Source of the DNA: Bacillota bacterium
GTDB lineage: Bacteria > Bacillota > Clostridia > Lachnospirales > Lachnospiraceae
Direction of reading: 5' to 3'
DNA: 64,000 nucleotides
NCBI GenBank assembly: GCA_023439125.1
Contig: JAEXOU010000018.1
Location: 28,101-92,100, forward strand
Shown: piece after piece, positions 9,123-17,608 of the stretch
Position numbering within the stretch: the first letter of the stretch is position 1
Layout: each line of letters starts with the position of its first letter
The notes under the pieces: generated by a model
Databases searched by the model: none
Seen by the model: the letters and a program-made list of their open reading frames with translations, nothing else
What the model was told of the DNA's origin: nothing
Made by a program: the position numbers and the translations under genes

Positions 9123-10352
9123 TTATAGTAATGTAATATTTCTAGTTAAACGTTCAAAAAGATTATAACCATCCCAAATCAAATCAAAATCCATAGTTTT
9201 ACCTATTGGTACAATTCGATCAATTCCACGAATGCCACTTGTAATCAGTGGGACAAACATCTCCTTATCTCCCATATAAGAGACTGTCTGACATCTGCTA
9301 TCATTACATAATTCACTTAATTCCATGATATTTTGACATTCATACTCAAAGAAATACCCCGAATTATCTTTTAGTTCTATCAATTCAGAGGTAAGAGATT
9401 CTACTTTCATTCTTACGATTAGATTGTTTTCACTAACTTCTTTTTTTACATTATCTTGTGCCACAGCGAGTAGATAACTACTGGTCAACTTATTAACAGC
9501 TTGTACACCTTGTATCTCATATTTCTTATCAACAAGTATTTGTAATTCTTTCCAAAACAACTGCTTGGCATCACGAATTTTGCTCCCCATCCACACAACA
9601 ACCCTAGGTGAGGTACACGCGTTCTGATCAGTTAGATAAGTATCATTATAAAAACTGTTTGCTATTTCTACCTTATTTTCAGTTTTCATATATTTATCTG
9701 AATCTATTACTACTAATGAAAATCTGTCCGTAAATGTAATCTCTGTTGCTCTTGGCTTTATCGGAGATTTTCTAAGTTCTGCTATGGTGTTATTACCTCC
9801 CCATACAACTCGAACATCAGCAATTGAGGAGAATGCATCATTTACAGAACTATCATGCCCATACTTTACAAGAACGATATACGGAGCTAAGGTTTTGCAA
9901 TGATCTAATACTTTGCTTATCACTCTACAAATAATATTAACTTGTGGAAAATCTTTTGATGGTATCCTGACAATATTAGCATTTCCACATAGTAAACCAG
10001 TAACTAAAGAATATGCGAAGTTAACTGGAACATTTGAAGGTGAAATATGAAACACAATTCCACGTCCTTGTTTCTTAATATTATTTTCTTCAGTAAAGAA
10101 TCTATTCTTAAGAGCTTCCGTTGATGCTCTTCGCATCCAAAATGCTAGAGTTATTACATCAGGATACGCTTTTGCCTCTCGATCAGCCAGCAATTCCTTA
10201 GAAATATTATTTAATAGTGTTATTACGCTTTCCGAAAAAGGTGTTAATGTTGGTACCAGTTGCATCTGTTTTAATATATCACAATTACCAACAGCATATG
10301 TGATTTTGCAATTGGTAAAATCAATAACGTCCTTAATTGAACTTTGTTGCAT
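9123..10352 (-). CDS. LuxC-like acyl-CoA/acyl-enzyme reductase, copy 1
   Basis: A 409-residue LuxC-family protein of the aldehyde dehydrogenase superfamily. The catalytic Cys is in TDQNACTSPR (about residue 246), and GRGIVFHISPSNVPVNFA and VRVVWGGNNTI match the NADPH-binding region. LuxC reduces an activated acyl group to an aldehyde, usually receiving it from LuxE. ATG 10352 is chosen because a GGGGGTG precedes it by about 11 bases and the paralogue at 16400 has the same arrangement; the longer frame to 10382 has no ribosome site. Its first 20 bases overlap luxE copy 1, indicating translational coupling. It is the last gene of the first LuxE/LuxC/transketolase set. Bioluminescence is not implied, as luxA and luxB are absent. 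Confidence 0.88.
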   Translation of the reverse strand: MQQSSIKDVIDFTNCKITYAVGNCDILKQMQLVPTLTPFSESVITLLNNISKELLADREAKAYPDVITLAFWMRRASTEALKNRFFTEENNIKKQGRGIVFHISPSNVPVNFAYSLVTGLLCGNANIVRIPSKDFPQVNIICRVISKVLDHCKTLAPYIVLVKYGHDSSVNDAFSSIADVRVVWGGNNTIAELRKSPIKPRATEITFTDRFSLVVIDSDKYMKTENKVEIANSFYNDTYLTDQNACTSPRVVVWMGSKIRDAKQLFWKELQILVDKKYEIQGVQAVNKLTSSYLLAVAQDNVKKEVSENNLIVRMKVESLTSELIELKDNSGYFFEYECQNIMELSELCNDSRCQTVSYMGDKEMFVPLITSGIRGIDRIVPIGKTMDFDLIWDGYNLFERLTRNITLL

Positions 10353-11424
10353 AAGTATCACTGCACCCCCTGATCTCTGCATTCTTTAGTCTTCCAATTA
10401 TCTTAAAATACTTTCCTTTTCTATGACAAGGGCAATCATCTTCACCAAGTATGATACCTTCGTCTTCAGTTAAAAGTGAATGCCCAGGATAAGATTCTGG
10501 AAGCATAGATACTACTTGAATTATTCCTCTTTCCCCTTGGTCACAAATAGAAAAATCTTTTGGTCTTCTCATTATAACATCCGAGAATATACTTGCATGT
10601 AAATGTCCACATTCACACTGCATATAAATACAGCCCGTTTGCTCAACCATGCCATAATAATCATGAATAGAGTTTAATCCACAGACATCTTTGAGCCTTT
10701 GATGAAACTCCTCTTGAGATACCGCTTCACTTACGAGTTTTTTCCAGCCACCGCCATGAATTAAGATCCCATTCGATAAGTCAAACAAGATGCCTTCCTG
10801 TTTTAGACGAACCATTTCTTTATAAAAATGCTGCCATACCATAAAAGTAAATCCAAACATAAATATTTTCTTTCCTTTATGCTTTTCAAGAAATGCTTTT
10901 ACTGCTTCGACATCAAGTTGCATATCATCGGTAAGCGCGTATGCCTTATCTGTTCCAAACATAGAAAACCCAAGAATACCTGCCCCTCTAGCTGAAAACA
11001 TTAATCTATTTTTTACAACAGAAGGACAATCAATAATTAACATCGGCATTCTACTTGCTCCGGTAAACTCAGAAACAATCTTTACCATAGTCTTTTGTTG
11101 GTTGCTCGCAGTTACTTTATCTAGATATATCTTTGATACTGCTTGACCTGATGTTCCCGATGAAGTCATAGTTTTAAAAACCTCATCATCTGGAATACTT
11201 TTTAAAGATAATTCTTTAAACAACCTTACTGGAAGAAATGGATAGTCATAATAAGTTTCTGCGTTCTCTGTATGAAATCCAATACTATCTAGCATTCTCT
11301 TGTATTCGGAACAGGTATCTCTATGATGGACTGTCAATTCCTTAATTTTTTCTGTAATTAGTGCTGTTTTCTCTTCCTTCCCCAAAGAATATGGGGGTAT
11401 ATTTAATATTTCATTATAGTCCAT
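10333..11424 (-). CDS. LuxE-like acyl-protein synthetase, copy 1
   Basis: A 363-residue LuxE-family adenylating enzyme. MTSSGTSGQAVSKIYLD is the ATP/AMP-binding P-loop-like motif, and HDYYGMVEQTGCIYMQCECG is the adenylate-forming core. A four-Cys pattern, CECGHLH then DDCPCHRKG, may bind zinc. A Cys in RGCSDTYA ten residues from the C-terminus matches the acyl-accepting Cys near the end of Vibrio LuxE. The family activates a carboxylic acid with ATP, takes it onto its own Cys and passes it to LuxC. ATG 11424 is preferred over GTG 11427, with AAGGAG eight bases upstream. The substrate need not be a fatty acid. Confidence 0.87.
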   Translation of the reverse strand: MDYNEILNIPPYSLGKEEKTALITEKIKELTVHHRDTCSEYKRMLDSIGFHTENAETYYDYPFLPVRLFKELSLKSIPDDEVFKTMTSSGTSGQAVSKIYLDKVTASNQQKTMVKIVSEFTGASRMPMLIIDCPSVVKNRLMFSARGAGILGFSMFGTDKAYALTDDMQLDVEAVKAFLEKHKGKKIFMFGFTFMVWQHFYKEMVRLKQEGILFDLSNGILIHGGGWKKLVSEAVSQEEFHQRLKDVCGLNSIHDYYGMVEQTGCIYMQCECGHLHASIFSDVIMRRPKDFSICDQGERGIIQVVSMLPESYPGHSLLTEDEGIILGEDDCPCHRKGKYFKIIGRLKNAEIRGCSDTYATKFN

Positions 11425-11449
11425 CACTTCAACTCCTTGCTTTTAATTG

Positions 11450-12163
11450 TTATCTATGATCAATGATACTTTTACACTTTTTACTTATTATTTTTGCCAT
11501 TTCACGTGCATGTTGTTGAATAAAGAAATGATTATCACCCAGTTCAAAAAAGTCTACTTCTCCCCTAGTGAAATCCCCCCAATCTTTCACCCTTATGAAT
11601 GGCGTATCCGACTCACAATAGAAAACTGTAACATCACTTTGTATTTTCCCTTTTTCTTCTTGATAAATATAGTCATGGAGTAATTTATAATCAGCATATA
11701 CTGGTCTTATATAGATGTCAAGAAATCTCTTGTTATTCAATATTCTCTCATCAATTCCTCCAAGAGCAACTACTTTTTCAATAAAGACTTCCTTATCTAA
11801 CAAAGAATAATTGTGACCAATAGTATCATAATTAATAGCCTCTCTTGCAGCAAAGAATACATGCTCTGGTTTCTCTGACAACTCATATTGTGCTAAATTA
11901 AAAGCAACTTCCACTCCCATACTATATCCTAGTAAGGCAAATGGAAGTTCTACATTACGATTTCGTTCAACTTGACTCTTTGCATCCAAAATAAGCTCAG
12001 CCATGGTTTCGCAAAATGGTTCTTTCATTCGCGTACCTCTTCCTGGATACTCAATAATATAAACATCTATACTTTCATCGAGAAAAGTGCTTAACTCTGA
12101 AAAAGCCACGGCACTCCCTCCAGCAAAAGGCATACAAAACAGTTGTATTTTCTTTTTATTCAT
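11450..12163 (-). CDS. Type II thioesterase (TesA/GrsT family)
   Basis: A 237-residue alpha/beta hydrolase. The opening FCMPFAGGSAVAFSEL, the nucleophile GYSMG and the C-terminal GDNHFF with the catalytic His are typical of stand-alone thioesterases that work with carrier proteins in NRPS/PKS pathways. It would release or proofread an acyl group from the ACP encoded at 13552-13791. It overlaps the ligase gene by eight bases and has almost no ribosome site of its own, so it is translationally coupled. A carrier protein, ligase and thioesterase next to LuxE suggest a carrier-bound acid is freed and then handed to LuxE/LuxC; that order is inference. Confidence 0.87.
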   Translation of the reverse strand: MNKKKIQLFCMPFAGGSAVAFSELSTFLDESIDVYIIEYPGRGTRMKEPFCETMAELILDAKSQVERNRNVELPFALLGYSMGVEVAFNLAQYELSEKPEHVFFAAREAINYDTIGHNYSLLDKEVFIEKVVALGGIDERILNNKRFLDIYIRPVYADYKLLHDYIYQEEKGKIQSDVTVFYCESDTPFIRVKDWGDFTRGEVDFFELGDNHFFIQQHAREMAKIISKKCKSIIDHR

Positions 12164-13577
12164 AATATTTTGTTAACTCTTTATAGAGTGTTTTCCCTGC
12201 ATCATTTTTAGGAATCTCATCAATCTTAATTACTTTAAATGCGGAAGGATTTAATTTCGTCTTATCTGATATAAATGTTTTGACGTCATCAACTACAGAT
12301 TCATTTGTAACAAAGATGTACATATGGTCATCGATACCTGCACAAGCGCATTCCATAAAATTAAACTGTGACTTAATTAATCGATCCACCTCATCAAGAT
12401 TAACTCTGTTGCCAAATATTTTTAAGAACCTCTTCTTACGTCCAACGATAAAGTAGTATCCATCAACATCACGCTTTGCCATATCACCAGTTAATAATCT
12501 ACCATATCTTTCATCGCCCTTAATTAGGTCTTCTCCACATTCAGCATATCCTAATGTAACATTCGGACCTTCATAGACAAGTTCTCCTGTCACTTCTGAT
12601 TCCTCAATAATCTGGTCGTTTGCATCAATCAGTGAAAACTTTCCACCAGGTATTGCAATTCCACAACTTCCGTATTTTTCTAGTGACTTATCATATGGCA
12701 AGTATCCCATTCTAGCAGTTGCTTCACAAGCCCCATACATTACAATAAACTTTTTATTCTTCTCAATAGCATATTCTGCGAACTTTTTATGAAGTTCCGG
12801 TGATAGCTTCCCACCTGCTTGTGTCATATATCGTAAATCCGGAAGGTCCATTCTAAAGAAACGTAGTTTCTCTAGCATTTCATAAGTATAAGGTACTCCG
12901 CCAAATGAAGTTGCCTTCTGTTCTTTCATAAATGACCAGAAGCCACGATCCATTAATGTCTTGTCTGTTAATAGAATAGTTGCACCAACTAGTAAATGAC
13001 TATTAATTATAGAACAGCCATATGTATAGTTCATCGGAAGTGTAGTTATCGGACGTTCCGTCGAATCTAGCTCTAGATACTGAGCAATCTGTTCTGCATT
13101 TACCATTACATTCTCATATGTTTGACGCACAAACTTAGGACTCCCAGTTGAACCAGAAGTCGTAAGAAGCAAGCCTAAGTTTTCATACAATGCGTATTGA
13201 TGTTCGAAATTAGTTTTTAACAGTGAATATTCAAAATTCTCATATACTACATCATAATCAGAAAATCCTACTGTTTGCTTTGAAGGTACCCACAAATAGG
13301 CAGGACAATAGCTAATGATGAGATTTTGAAGAAGCTCTTTATCCAAATGTGCATTAAGTAACACTGGGACAACTTGATTTCTCATAAATGCAGTGTAGCC
13401 AACTACTGAACCTATAGAATTCGTACACAAAGAAAACACAAGACACCTCTGATTGATAATATCAGCAATCTTGTCGTTTTCTTTCTGTAATTCACTATAT
13501 GTCAGTGTATTATCACTGTCATCTATCAATGCAATATTATCTTCGAATTTATTAAAATTCCACATCATACTTTGCAC
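12156..13577 (-). CDS. AMP-forming acyl ligase (adenylation enzyme)
   Basis: A 473-residue member of the ANL superfamily. The ATP-binding loop is LLTTSGSTGSPKFVRQ. Later motifs are MYGACEATARMGY, the ribose-binding GRLLTGDMAKRD, GRKKRFLKIFGNRV and a C-terminal Lys within NDAGKTLYKELTKY. It lies directly after the carrier protein, so it most likely loads an acid onto its phosphopantetheine arm, much as DltA loads DltC. The short length (no extra domains) fits a stand-alone adenylation enzyme. GTG 13577 has GGAG seven bases upstream and overlaps the end of the ACP gene; ATG 13568 or 13565 are alternatives. The acid cannot be predicted from the motifs by eye. Confidence 0.85.
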   Translation of the reverse strand: MQSMMWNFNKFEDNIALIDDSDNTLTYSELQKENDKIADIINQRCLVFSLCTNSIGSVVGYTAFMRNQVVPVLLNAHLDKELLQNLIISYCPAYLWVPSKQTVGFSDYDVVYENFEYSLLKTNFEHQYALYENLGLLLTTSGSTGSPKFVRQTYENVMVNAEQIAQYLELDSTERPITTLPMNYTYGCSIINSHLLVGATILLTDKTLMDRGFWSFMKEQKATSFGGVPYTYEMLEKLRFFRMDLPDLRYMTQAGGKLSPELHKKFAEYAIEKNKKFIVMYGACEATARMGYLPYDKSLEKYGSCGIAIPGGKFSLIDANDQIIEESEVTGELVYEGPNVTLGYAECGEDLIKGDERYGRLLTGDMAKRDVDGYYFIVGRKKRFLKIFGNRVNLDEVDRLIKSQFNFMECACAGIDDHMYIFVTNESVVDDVKTFISDKTKLNPSAFKVIKIDEIPKNDAGKTLYKELTKYYE

Positions 13578-13791
13578 TTAAAATCTCCATTCCCTTCTCA
13601 AAAGAACTGAAATCAATAATATCATCTGTATCCATCATAATATCAAAAGCATCCTCAATGGCCGCTACAAGCCCCATATGTCCGACGGAATCCCATGCTT
13701 GAACATCTTGATACTTAAGTTCTGGAGCTTGGTCTTTCGTTACCTCTAGTGCCTCTACAAACGCATTAATGTACTTTTCCTTGTTAGTCAT
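13552..13791 (-). CDS. Acyl carrier protein
   Basis: A 79-residue acidic four-helix carrier. The phosphopantetheine Ser is Ser35 in the motif WDSVGHM, a DS[VL] carrier signature. ATG 13791 has a strong GGAGG eight bases upstream; the longer open frame to 13851 runs into the SDR gene and has no ribosome site. It is followed with overlap by the adenylating ligase and then the thioesterase, which makes a three-gene loading, carrying and releasing unit. No phosphopantetheinyl transferase is in the window, so a housekeeping AcpS-type enzyme would be needed. Confidence 0.9.
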   Translation of the reverse strand: MTNKEKYINAFVEALEVTKDQAPELKYQDVQAWDSVGHMGLVAAIEDAFDIMMDTDDIIDFSSFEKGMEILSAKYDVEF

Positions 13792-13831
13792 ATTTTTTTC
13801 CTCCAAATATATTTTATTTAATTGTATTTTA

Positions 13832-14566
13832 TTATAAACTTCCACCATCAACTCGTATTACCTGTCCATTTATATACGATGCTGCTTCAGAAGCTAAAAA
13901 CATTATTGCACTGACAATTTCTTCCTTTTTTGCAAGTCGTTTAATTGCCATGTTATTATAAAGAGATTCACCTAATTTCTCCAAATACTTATCAGACATA
14001 TCAGTATCAACAGGGCCTGGTGCTACCGCATTTACTCTAATACCCTGCTCACCTAATTCAGCTGCAAATATTTTTGTAAGTGAAATCAATGCTGCCTTTG
14101 ATGCGCCATATACTCCATCGCCTATATGTGAATCTAGTCCTGCAATACTTGCAACATTCACAATAGCTCCTGACTTATTTTTCATCATTCTCTTACTAAC
14201 ATACTGCATAATTAACATAGATGCAAAAAAGTTAACATCGAAAATTTCTCTTGCAATACTGGTAGTCGTCATATTAATAAGCCCGTAATGATTTATGCCT
14301 GCATTATTTATTAACACATCAATTGCTGTTTTATCACTAAATATAGTTTTCATTCCTTGTTTGATTTCATCTTCATTCTTAAGGTCAAAATAAATAGGTT
14401 TAATAAATCCTTCTGCAGAATCATTAAGATTATTAATAAAGAATTCAAACTCCTTGTTTTCTTTTCTAGCACAAGCATATACACTATCGCCTTTCTTAGC
14501 ATACGCCTCAACCAGTGCCTTCCCTATTCCCCTATTTGCACCTGTAATTATTACTGTTTGTCCCAT
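13832..14566 (-). CDS. Short-chain dehydrogenase/reductase, copy 1 (FabG-like)
   Basis: A 244-residue classical SDR. NADP(H)-binding TGANRGIGKAL with an Arg following (CARKEN), the NNAG motif, catalytic Ser in VASIAG and the YGASK Tyr-Lys pair are all present, and the C-terminus ends INGQVIRVDGGSL. It should reduce a keto group. Its position straight after the transketolase C-half suggests it acts on the ketone that a two-carbon transfer creates; this is an inference. It is clearly paralogous to the SDR at 20475-21212. GAGG six bases before ATG 14566 supports the start. Confidence 0.9.
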   Translation of the reverse strand: MGQTVIITGANRGIGKALVEAYAKKGDSVYACARKENKEFEFFINNLNDSAEGFIKPIYFDLKNEDEIKQGMKTIFSDKTAIDVLINNAGINHYGLINMTTTSIAREIFDVNFFASMLIMQYVSKRMMKNKSGAIVNVASIAGLDSHIGDGVYGASKAALISLTKIFAAELGEQGIRVNAVAPGPVDTDMSDKYLEKLGESLYNNMAIKRLAKKEEIVSAIMFLASEAASYINGQVIRVDGGSL

Positions 14567-14567
14567 G

Positions 14568-15548
14568 CTAATCCTCTTTCATTGCACTAAGTATTCTATT
14601 AGCTATACCAACTGCATCCAATCCACAATACTCTTCTGTCCACTTTTGTGTTCCAGCTGGTAAATATGCCTCCTTTGGAGCAATAGGAATCATTTTAGGT
14701 AGCCTTCCTTCTAAAGTCTGGCATAAACACTCGCATATTGCACTATATAAGCCTCCTGGAATAATGTGATCCTCTACAATAACGATAGCTTTGTACCTTA
14801 ATAAAGACTTCAATATATCTTTATCTAATGGTACAATTGTATGCATATCAACTATTTTTACGGAATAACTTTCTGATTCTACAATTTTTGCAGCCTCTAT
14901 AACATTTTGCATTATAGTACCACAACTTACAATTGCAATTTCATTTCCCTCTTTTATTACATTAGCTTTCCCAATAGAAAAATCAAACCTATCATCTGTA
15001 TAAATCATCGGAAGCATCTGTTTATCAGTTAATCTAATATAAAATGGACCATCATGCGTGAAAGCTTCATTTATTGCCTTGTAAATTTCCACTCCATCAC
15101 ATGGTGACAGAATCTTAATTCCTGGTATGGAACGTATCATTGCTATATCTGGTGCATTAGAATGCGTATAACCGAAACTTGAAGCAGCGAAACCACTATC
15201 CATACCCACAAGCTTAATATTGGACTGCATAAATCCCATAAAATTTCTTACTTGATCTGCAACACGTGCAGATGCAAACGTTGACCATGTCGTTGCAATG
15301 ACAGGTGTACCCTTCGATGCTAAGCCTGCTGCAATTCCAATCATATTCTGCTCTGCAATTCCAACATTTATAAACTGGTCTGGGAAGTTTTTCTTTACTC
15401 GTTCAAAACCTGATGCTCTTGATAAATCAGCAGATATTACAAACAATTCATTTTGATCACATAGATAATCATAAACTGCTTGTCCAAGTACTCCTCTGGC
15501 ACCTAAACGTGCAAGAAATCTACTATTCTTTGAATTAATTTCAAGCAT
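14568..15548 (-). CDS. Transketolase, C-terminal half, copy 1
   Basis: A 326-residue protein covering the pyrimidine-binding and C-terminal domains of a split transketolase. FINVGIAEQNMIGIAAGLA carries the catalytic Glu that activates thiamine diphosphate. The Phe/His-containing stretch SSFGYTHSNAPDIAMIR and a C-terminal domain with IVEDHIIPGGLYSAI follow. It would pair with the N-half encoded just upstream (15541-16419), with eight bases of overlap. The pair moves a two-carbon ketol unit to an aldehyde. Because it lies with LuxE/LuxC and an SDR inside a polysaccharide operon, a dedicated biosynthetic role is more likely than the pentose phosphate pathway. Confidence 0.9.
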   Translation of the reverse strand: MLEINSKNSRFLARLGARGVLGQAVYDYLCDQNELFVISADLSRASGFERVKKNFPDQFINVGIAEQNMIGIAAGLASKGTPVIATTWSTFASARVADQVRNFMGFMQSNIKLVGMDSGFAASSFGYTHSNAPDIAMIRSIPGIKILSPCDGVEIYKAINEAFTHDGPFYIRLTDKQMLPMIYTDDRFDFSIGKANVIKEGNEIAIVSCGTIMQNVIEAAKIVESESYSVKIVDMHTIVPLDKDILKSLLRYKAIVIVEDHIIPGGLYSAICECLCQTLEGRLPKMIPIAPKEAYLPAGTQKWTEEYCGLDAVGIANRILSAMKED

Positions 15549-16419
15549 TTAATCCCACCTCCGACTTAGCTACATCCAATTCAGTTCCCTTAAGGTAGTT
15601 ATCATGCCAGAGATAGTTATTCTCCATAAAGCTTATTCCCTTACCTTTCGTGGTATTGGCAATGATTGCTTTCGGACAATCTTTATTCTCCGATTTACTA
15701 AAAGCATTAATCAACTCAAGACAATTATGCCCATCAACTGAATAAGTTTCAAATCCAAAACTCTCCAATCTGCATTTAATATTTTCCCAAGAAAGTATTT
15801 CTTTTGTATATCCATCAGACTGTATACCATTCGCATCAATAATTAAAGTGAAATTATCCAATTTTGACTGTGCTGCAAACATAATTGCTTCCCACACATT
15901 TCCTTCATCAATTTCACCATCACCAACCAAAACATACGTATGATATGATTGACTTCTCTTCTTAGCAAGAAGAGCTAATCCAACACCATAGGAAGGAGCA
16001 ATCCCAAGACTTCCACCAGACACTTCAATACCAAGTTTCTTGTCATAGTGTGCAAGCTCTGAAAGACTACTGCCATTATCTCTATATGTATGATATATAT
16101 CGTCTGACAGAATCCCTTCTATATTCATAATGGTGTAAAGAGCTAATGATGCATGTCCCTTTGATAACAAAAACTTATCCTTATCATCATCTTTGCAGTT
16201 ATCCTGTTTCATAATGACATGATACAAAACTGTTAATACTTCAGTACAAGATAATATACTACCCCAATGTATATTACCATTTATACTACATGCTTTACTT
16301 ATCATCATTTGGCGCATCTTTGCTGCTATTGCTTTACATTCCTCGACTTGTACTCTCAATTCTTCGTGAATCTGATCTTTTTGATTAATAATTGCACTTT
16401 TACTCATATTCCCCCACAT
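15541..16419 (-). CDS. Transketolase, N-terminal half, copy 1
   Basis: A 292-residue ThDP-binding half. The diphosphate/Mg motif is VLVGDGEIDEGNVWEA followed by IIDANGIQ. SKGHASLALY and SGGSLGIAPSYGVGLA match the family, as does the C-terminal TTKGKGISFMENN. It forms the active heterotetramer with the C-half downstream. Two starts are possible: ATG 16419 with AAGG seven bases upstream, and ATG 16407 with GGGGG only three bases upstream; the first is kept. It overlaps the end of luxC copy 2. It begins the first module in transcription order and is paralogous to 19639-20475. Confidence 0.9.
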   Translation of the reverse strand: MWGNMSKSAIINQKDQIHEELRVQVEECKAIAAKMRQMMISKACSINGNIHWGSILSCTEVLTVLYHVIMKQDNCKDDDKDKFLLSKGHASLALYTIMNIEGILSDDIYHTYRDNGSSLSELAHYDKKLGIEVSGGSLGIAPSYGVGLALLAKKRSQSYHTYVLVGDGEIDEGNVWEAIMFAAQSKLDNFTLIIDANGIQSDGYTKEILSWENIKCRLESFGFETYSVDGHNCLELINAFSKSENKDCPKAIIANTTKGKGISFMENNYLWHDNYLKGTELDVAKSEVGLNA

Positions 16420-17608
16420 ACACGAACCTTGTCATGTTCTCAATCATTTTATATCCATCCCAAATGAATTCTAATCCCATAGTCTGTCCTAATGGTACGA
16501 TACGATCGACACCTCTTACTCCATAGTTAAAAACTACATTGAGAATCTCACTTTTATCAACTCCAAATACTGAAACAGTTTGGCACTGTTTTGTTAGTAC
16601 AGGAACGATGTCAGACAAATCTTTTGTTTGATACTCGAAGAAATATCCACCTGCATTTTTGTAATTCATAAGGTCAGAAGATAATTTGTCAACTTCTACT
16701 CTATAAATACGATTATCGCTGGAACGAAGTTTAATCCCCTCCTTGTCCATTGACAAGTCGCAAAAAGAAGAGTACTTATCAATTGCTTGAATTGGTTTCA
16801 TTTGATAGTCACTATTTACGATATATTCTAGTTCCTTCCAAAATGTTTCTTTTGCACTCTCAACATCATCTTTGCATCCTCTCCAAACGACAAGTCTTGG
16901 TGAAGAACACGCATTCTGATCAGTATAATAAGTGTCAGTATAAAATCCTTTGGCAATTTCTTTCTTATCAGCATTCATATACGCTTTTGCATCTATAACA
17001 AGTAAAGAGTGTCGGTCAGCAAAAGCCATCTCTATTGCTCTTGGTGGAATAGGCGATTGCCGAATCGTTTCAATCGTTCTATTTCCGCCCCATATTACTC
17101 TTATATCACATATAGATGAGAAAAAGCTTGTAATATCTATATCATGATCATATTTTACCAAACATAAGTAATTTTTCAAATTAATATGTTTTGTTTCTAA
17201 AAGACGATTAATCGCATCACATATAATATTGACCTGTTCAAATTCTTTATTTGAAACTCTTATAATCGTTGCATTTCCTGCAAGAAGTGATGAAGTCATC
17301 GACACAGCAAAGTTAACTGGAACATTCGATGGTGCGACATGAAAAGCAATACCTCTTCCTAATCGATAACGTCTGTCAGTGTGCTTAAGTTTGACCTGTT
17401 CAATAGATGACTTTCTTATCCAATAAGCATAGGATGTTACGTCGACAAAAGATCTCACTCTCTTATCTGCCAACAGTTCCCTGCTTAAATCAGCTAAAAA
17501 TGATACTACCTGCTCAGAGAACATCGGAAGTGCCGCTACTGTTGGCATACTGTCTAAAGTACTCTCCTCACCAACAAGGTACAGTAATTTATTTGAATTT
17601 ATCTGCAT
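16400..17608 (-). CDS. LuxC-like acyl-CoA/acyl-enzyme reductase, copy 2
   Basis: A 402-residue paralogue of the reductase at 9123-10352. GRGIAFHVAPSNVPVNFAVS, IRVIWGGNRTI and the catalytic TDQNACSSPR are retained. It should reduce the acyl group from its partner LuxE2 to an aldehyde using NADPH. ATG 17608 follows AAGGGGGTG by about 12 bases and overlaps luxE copy 2 by 20 bases. This is the same overlap and nearly the same ribosome site as in copy 1, so the luxE-luxC junction was duplicated as one block. It ends the second module. Confidence 0.88.
   Translation of the reverse strand: MQINSNKLLYLVGEESTLDSMPTVAALPMFSEQVVSFLADLSRELLADKRVRSFVDVTSYAYWIRKSSIEQVKLKHTDRRYRLGRGIAFHVAPSNVPVNFAVSMTSSLLAGNATIIRVSNKEFEQVNIICDAINRLLETKHINLKNYLCLVKYDHDIDITSFFSSICDIRVIWGGNRTIETIRQSPIPPRAIEMAFADRHSLLVIDAKAYMNADKKEIAKGFYTDTYYTDQNACSSPRLVVWRGCKDDVESAKETFWKELEYIVNSDYQMKPIQAIDKYSSFCDLSMDKEGIKLRSSDNRIYRVEVDKLSSDLMNYKNAGGYFFEYQTKDLSDIVPVLTKQCQTVSVFGVDKSEILNVVFNYGVRGVDRIVPLGQTMGLEFIWDGYKMIENMTRFVYVGEYE

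Noticed and set aside
9123..11424. A luminescence operon
   Set aside because: LuxC and LuxE homologues are present, but there is no luxA, luxB or luxD, and the setting is a polysaccharide operon.
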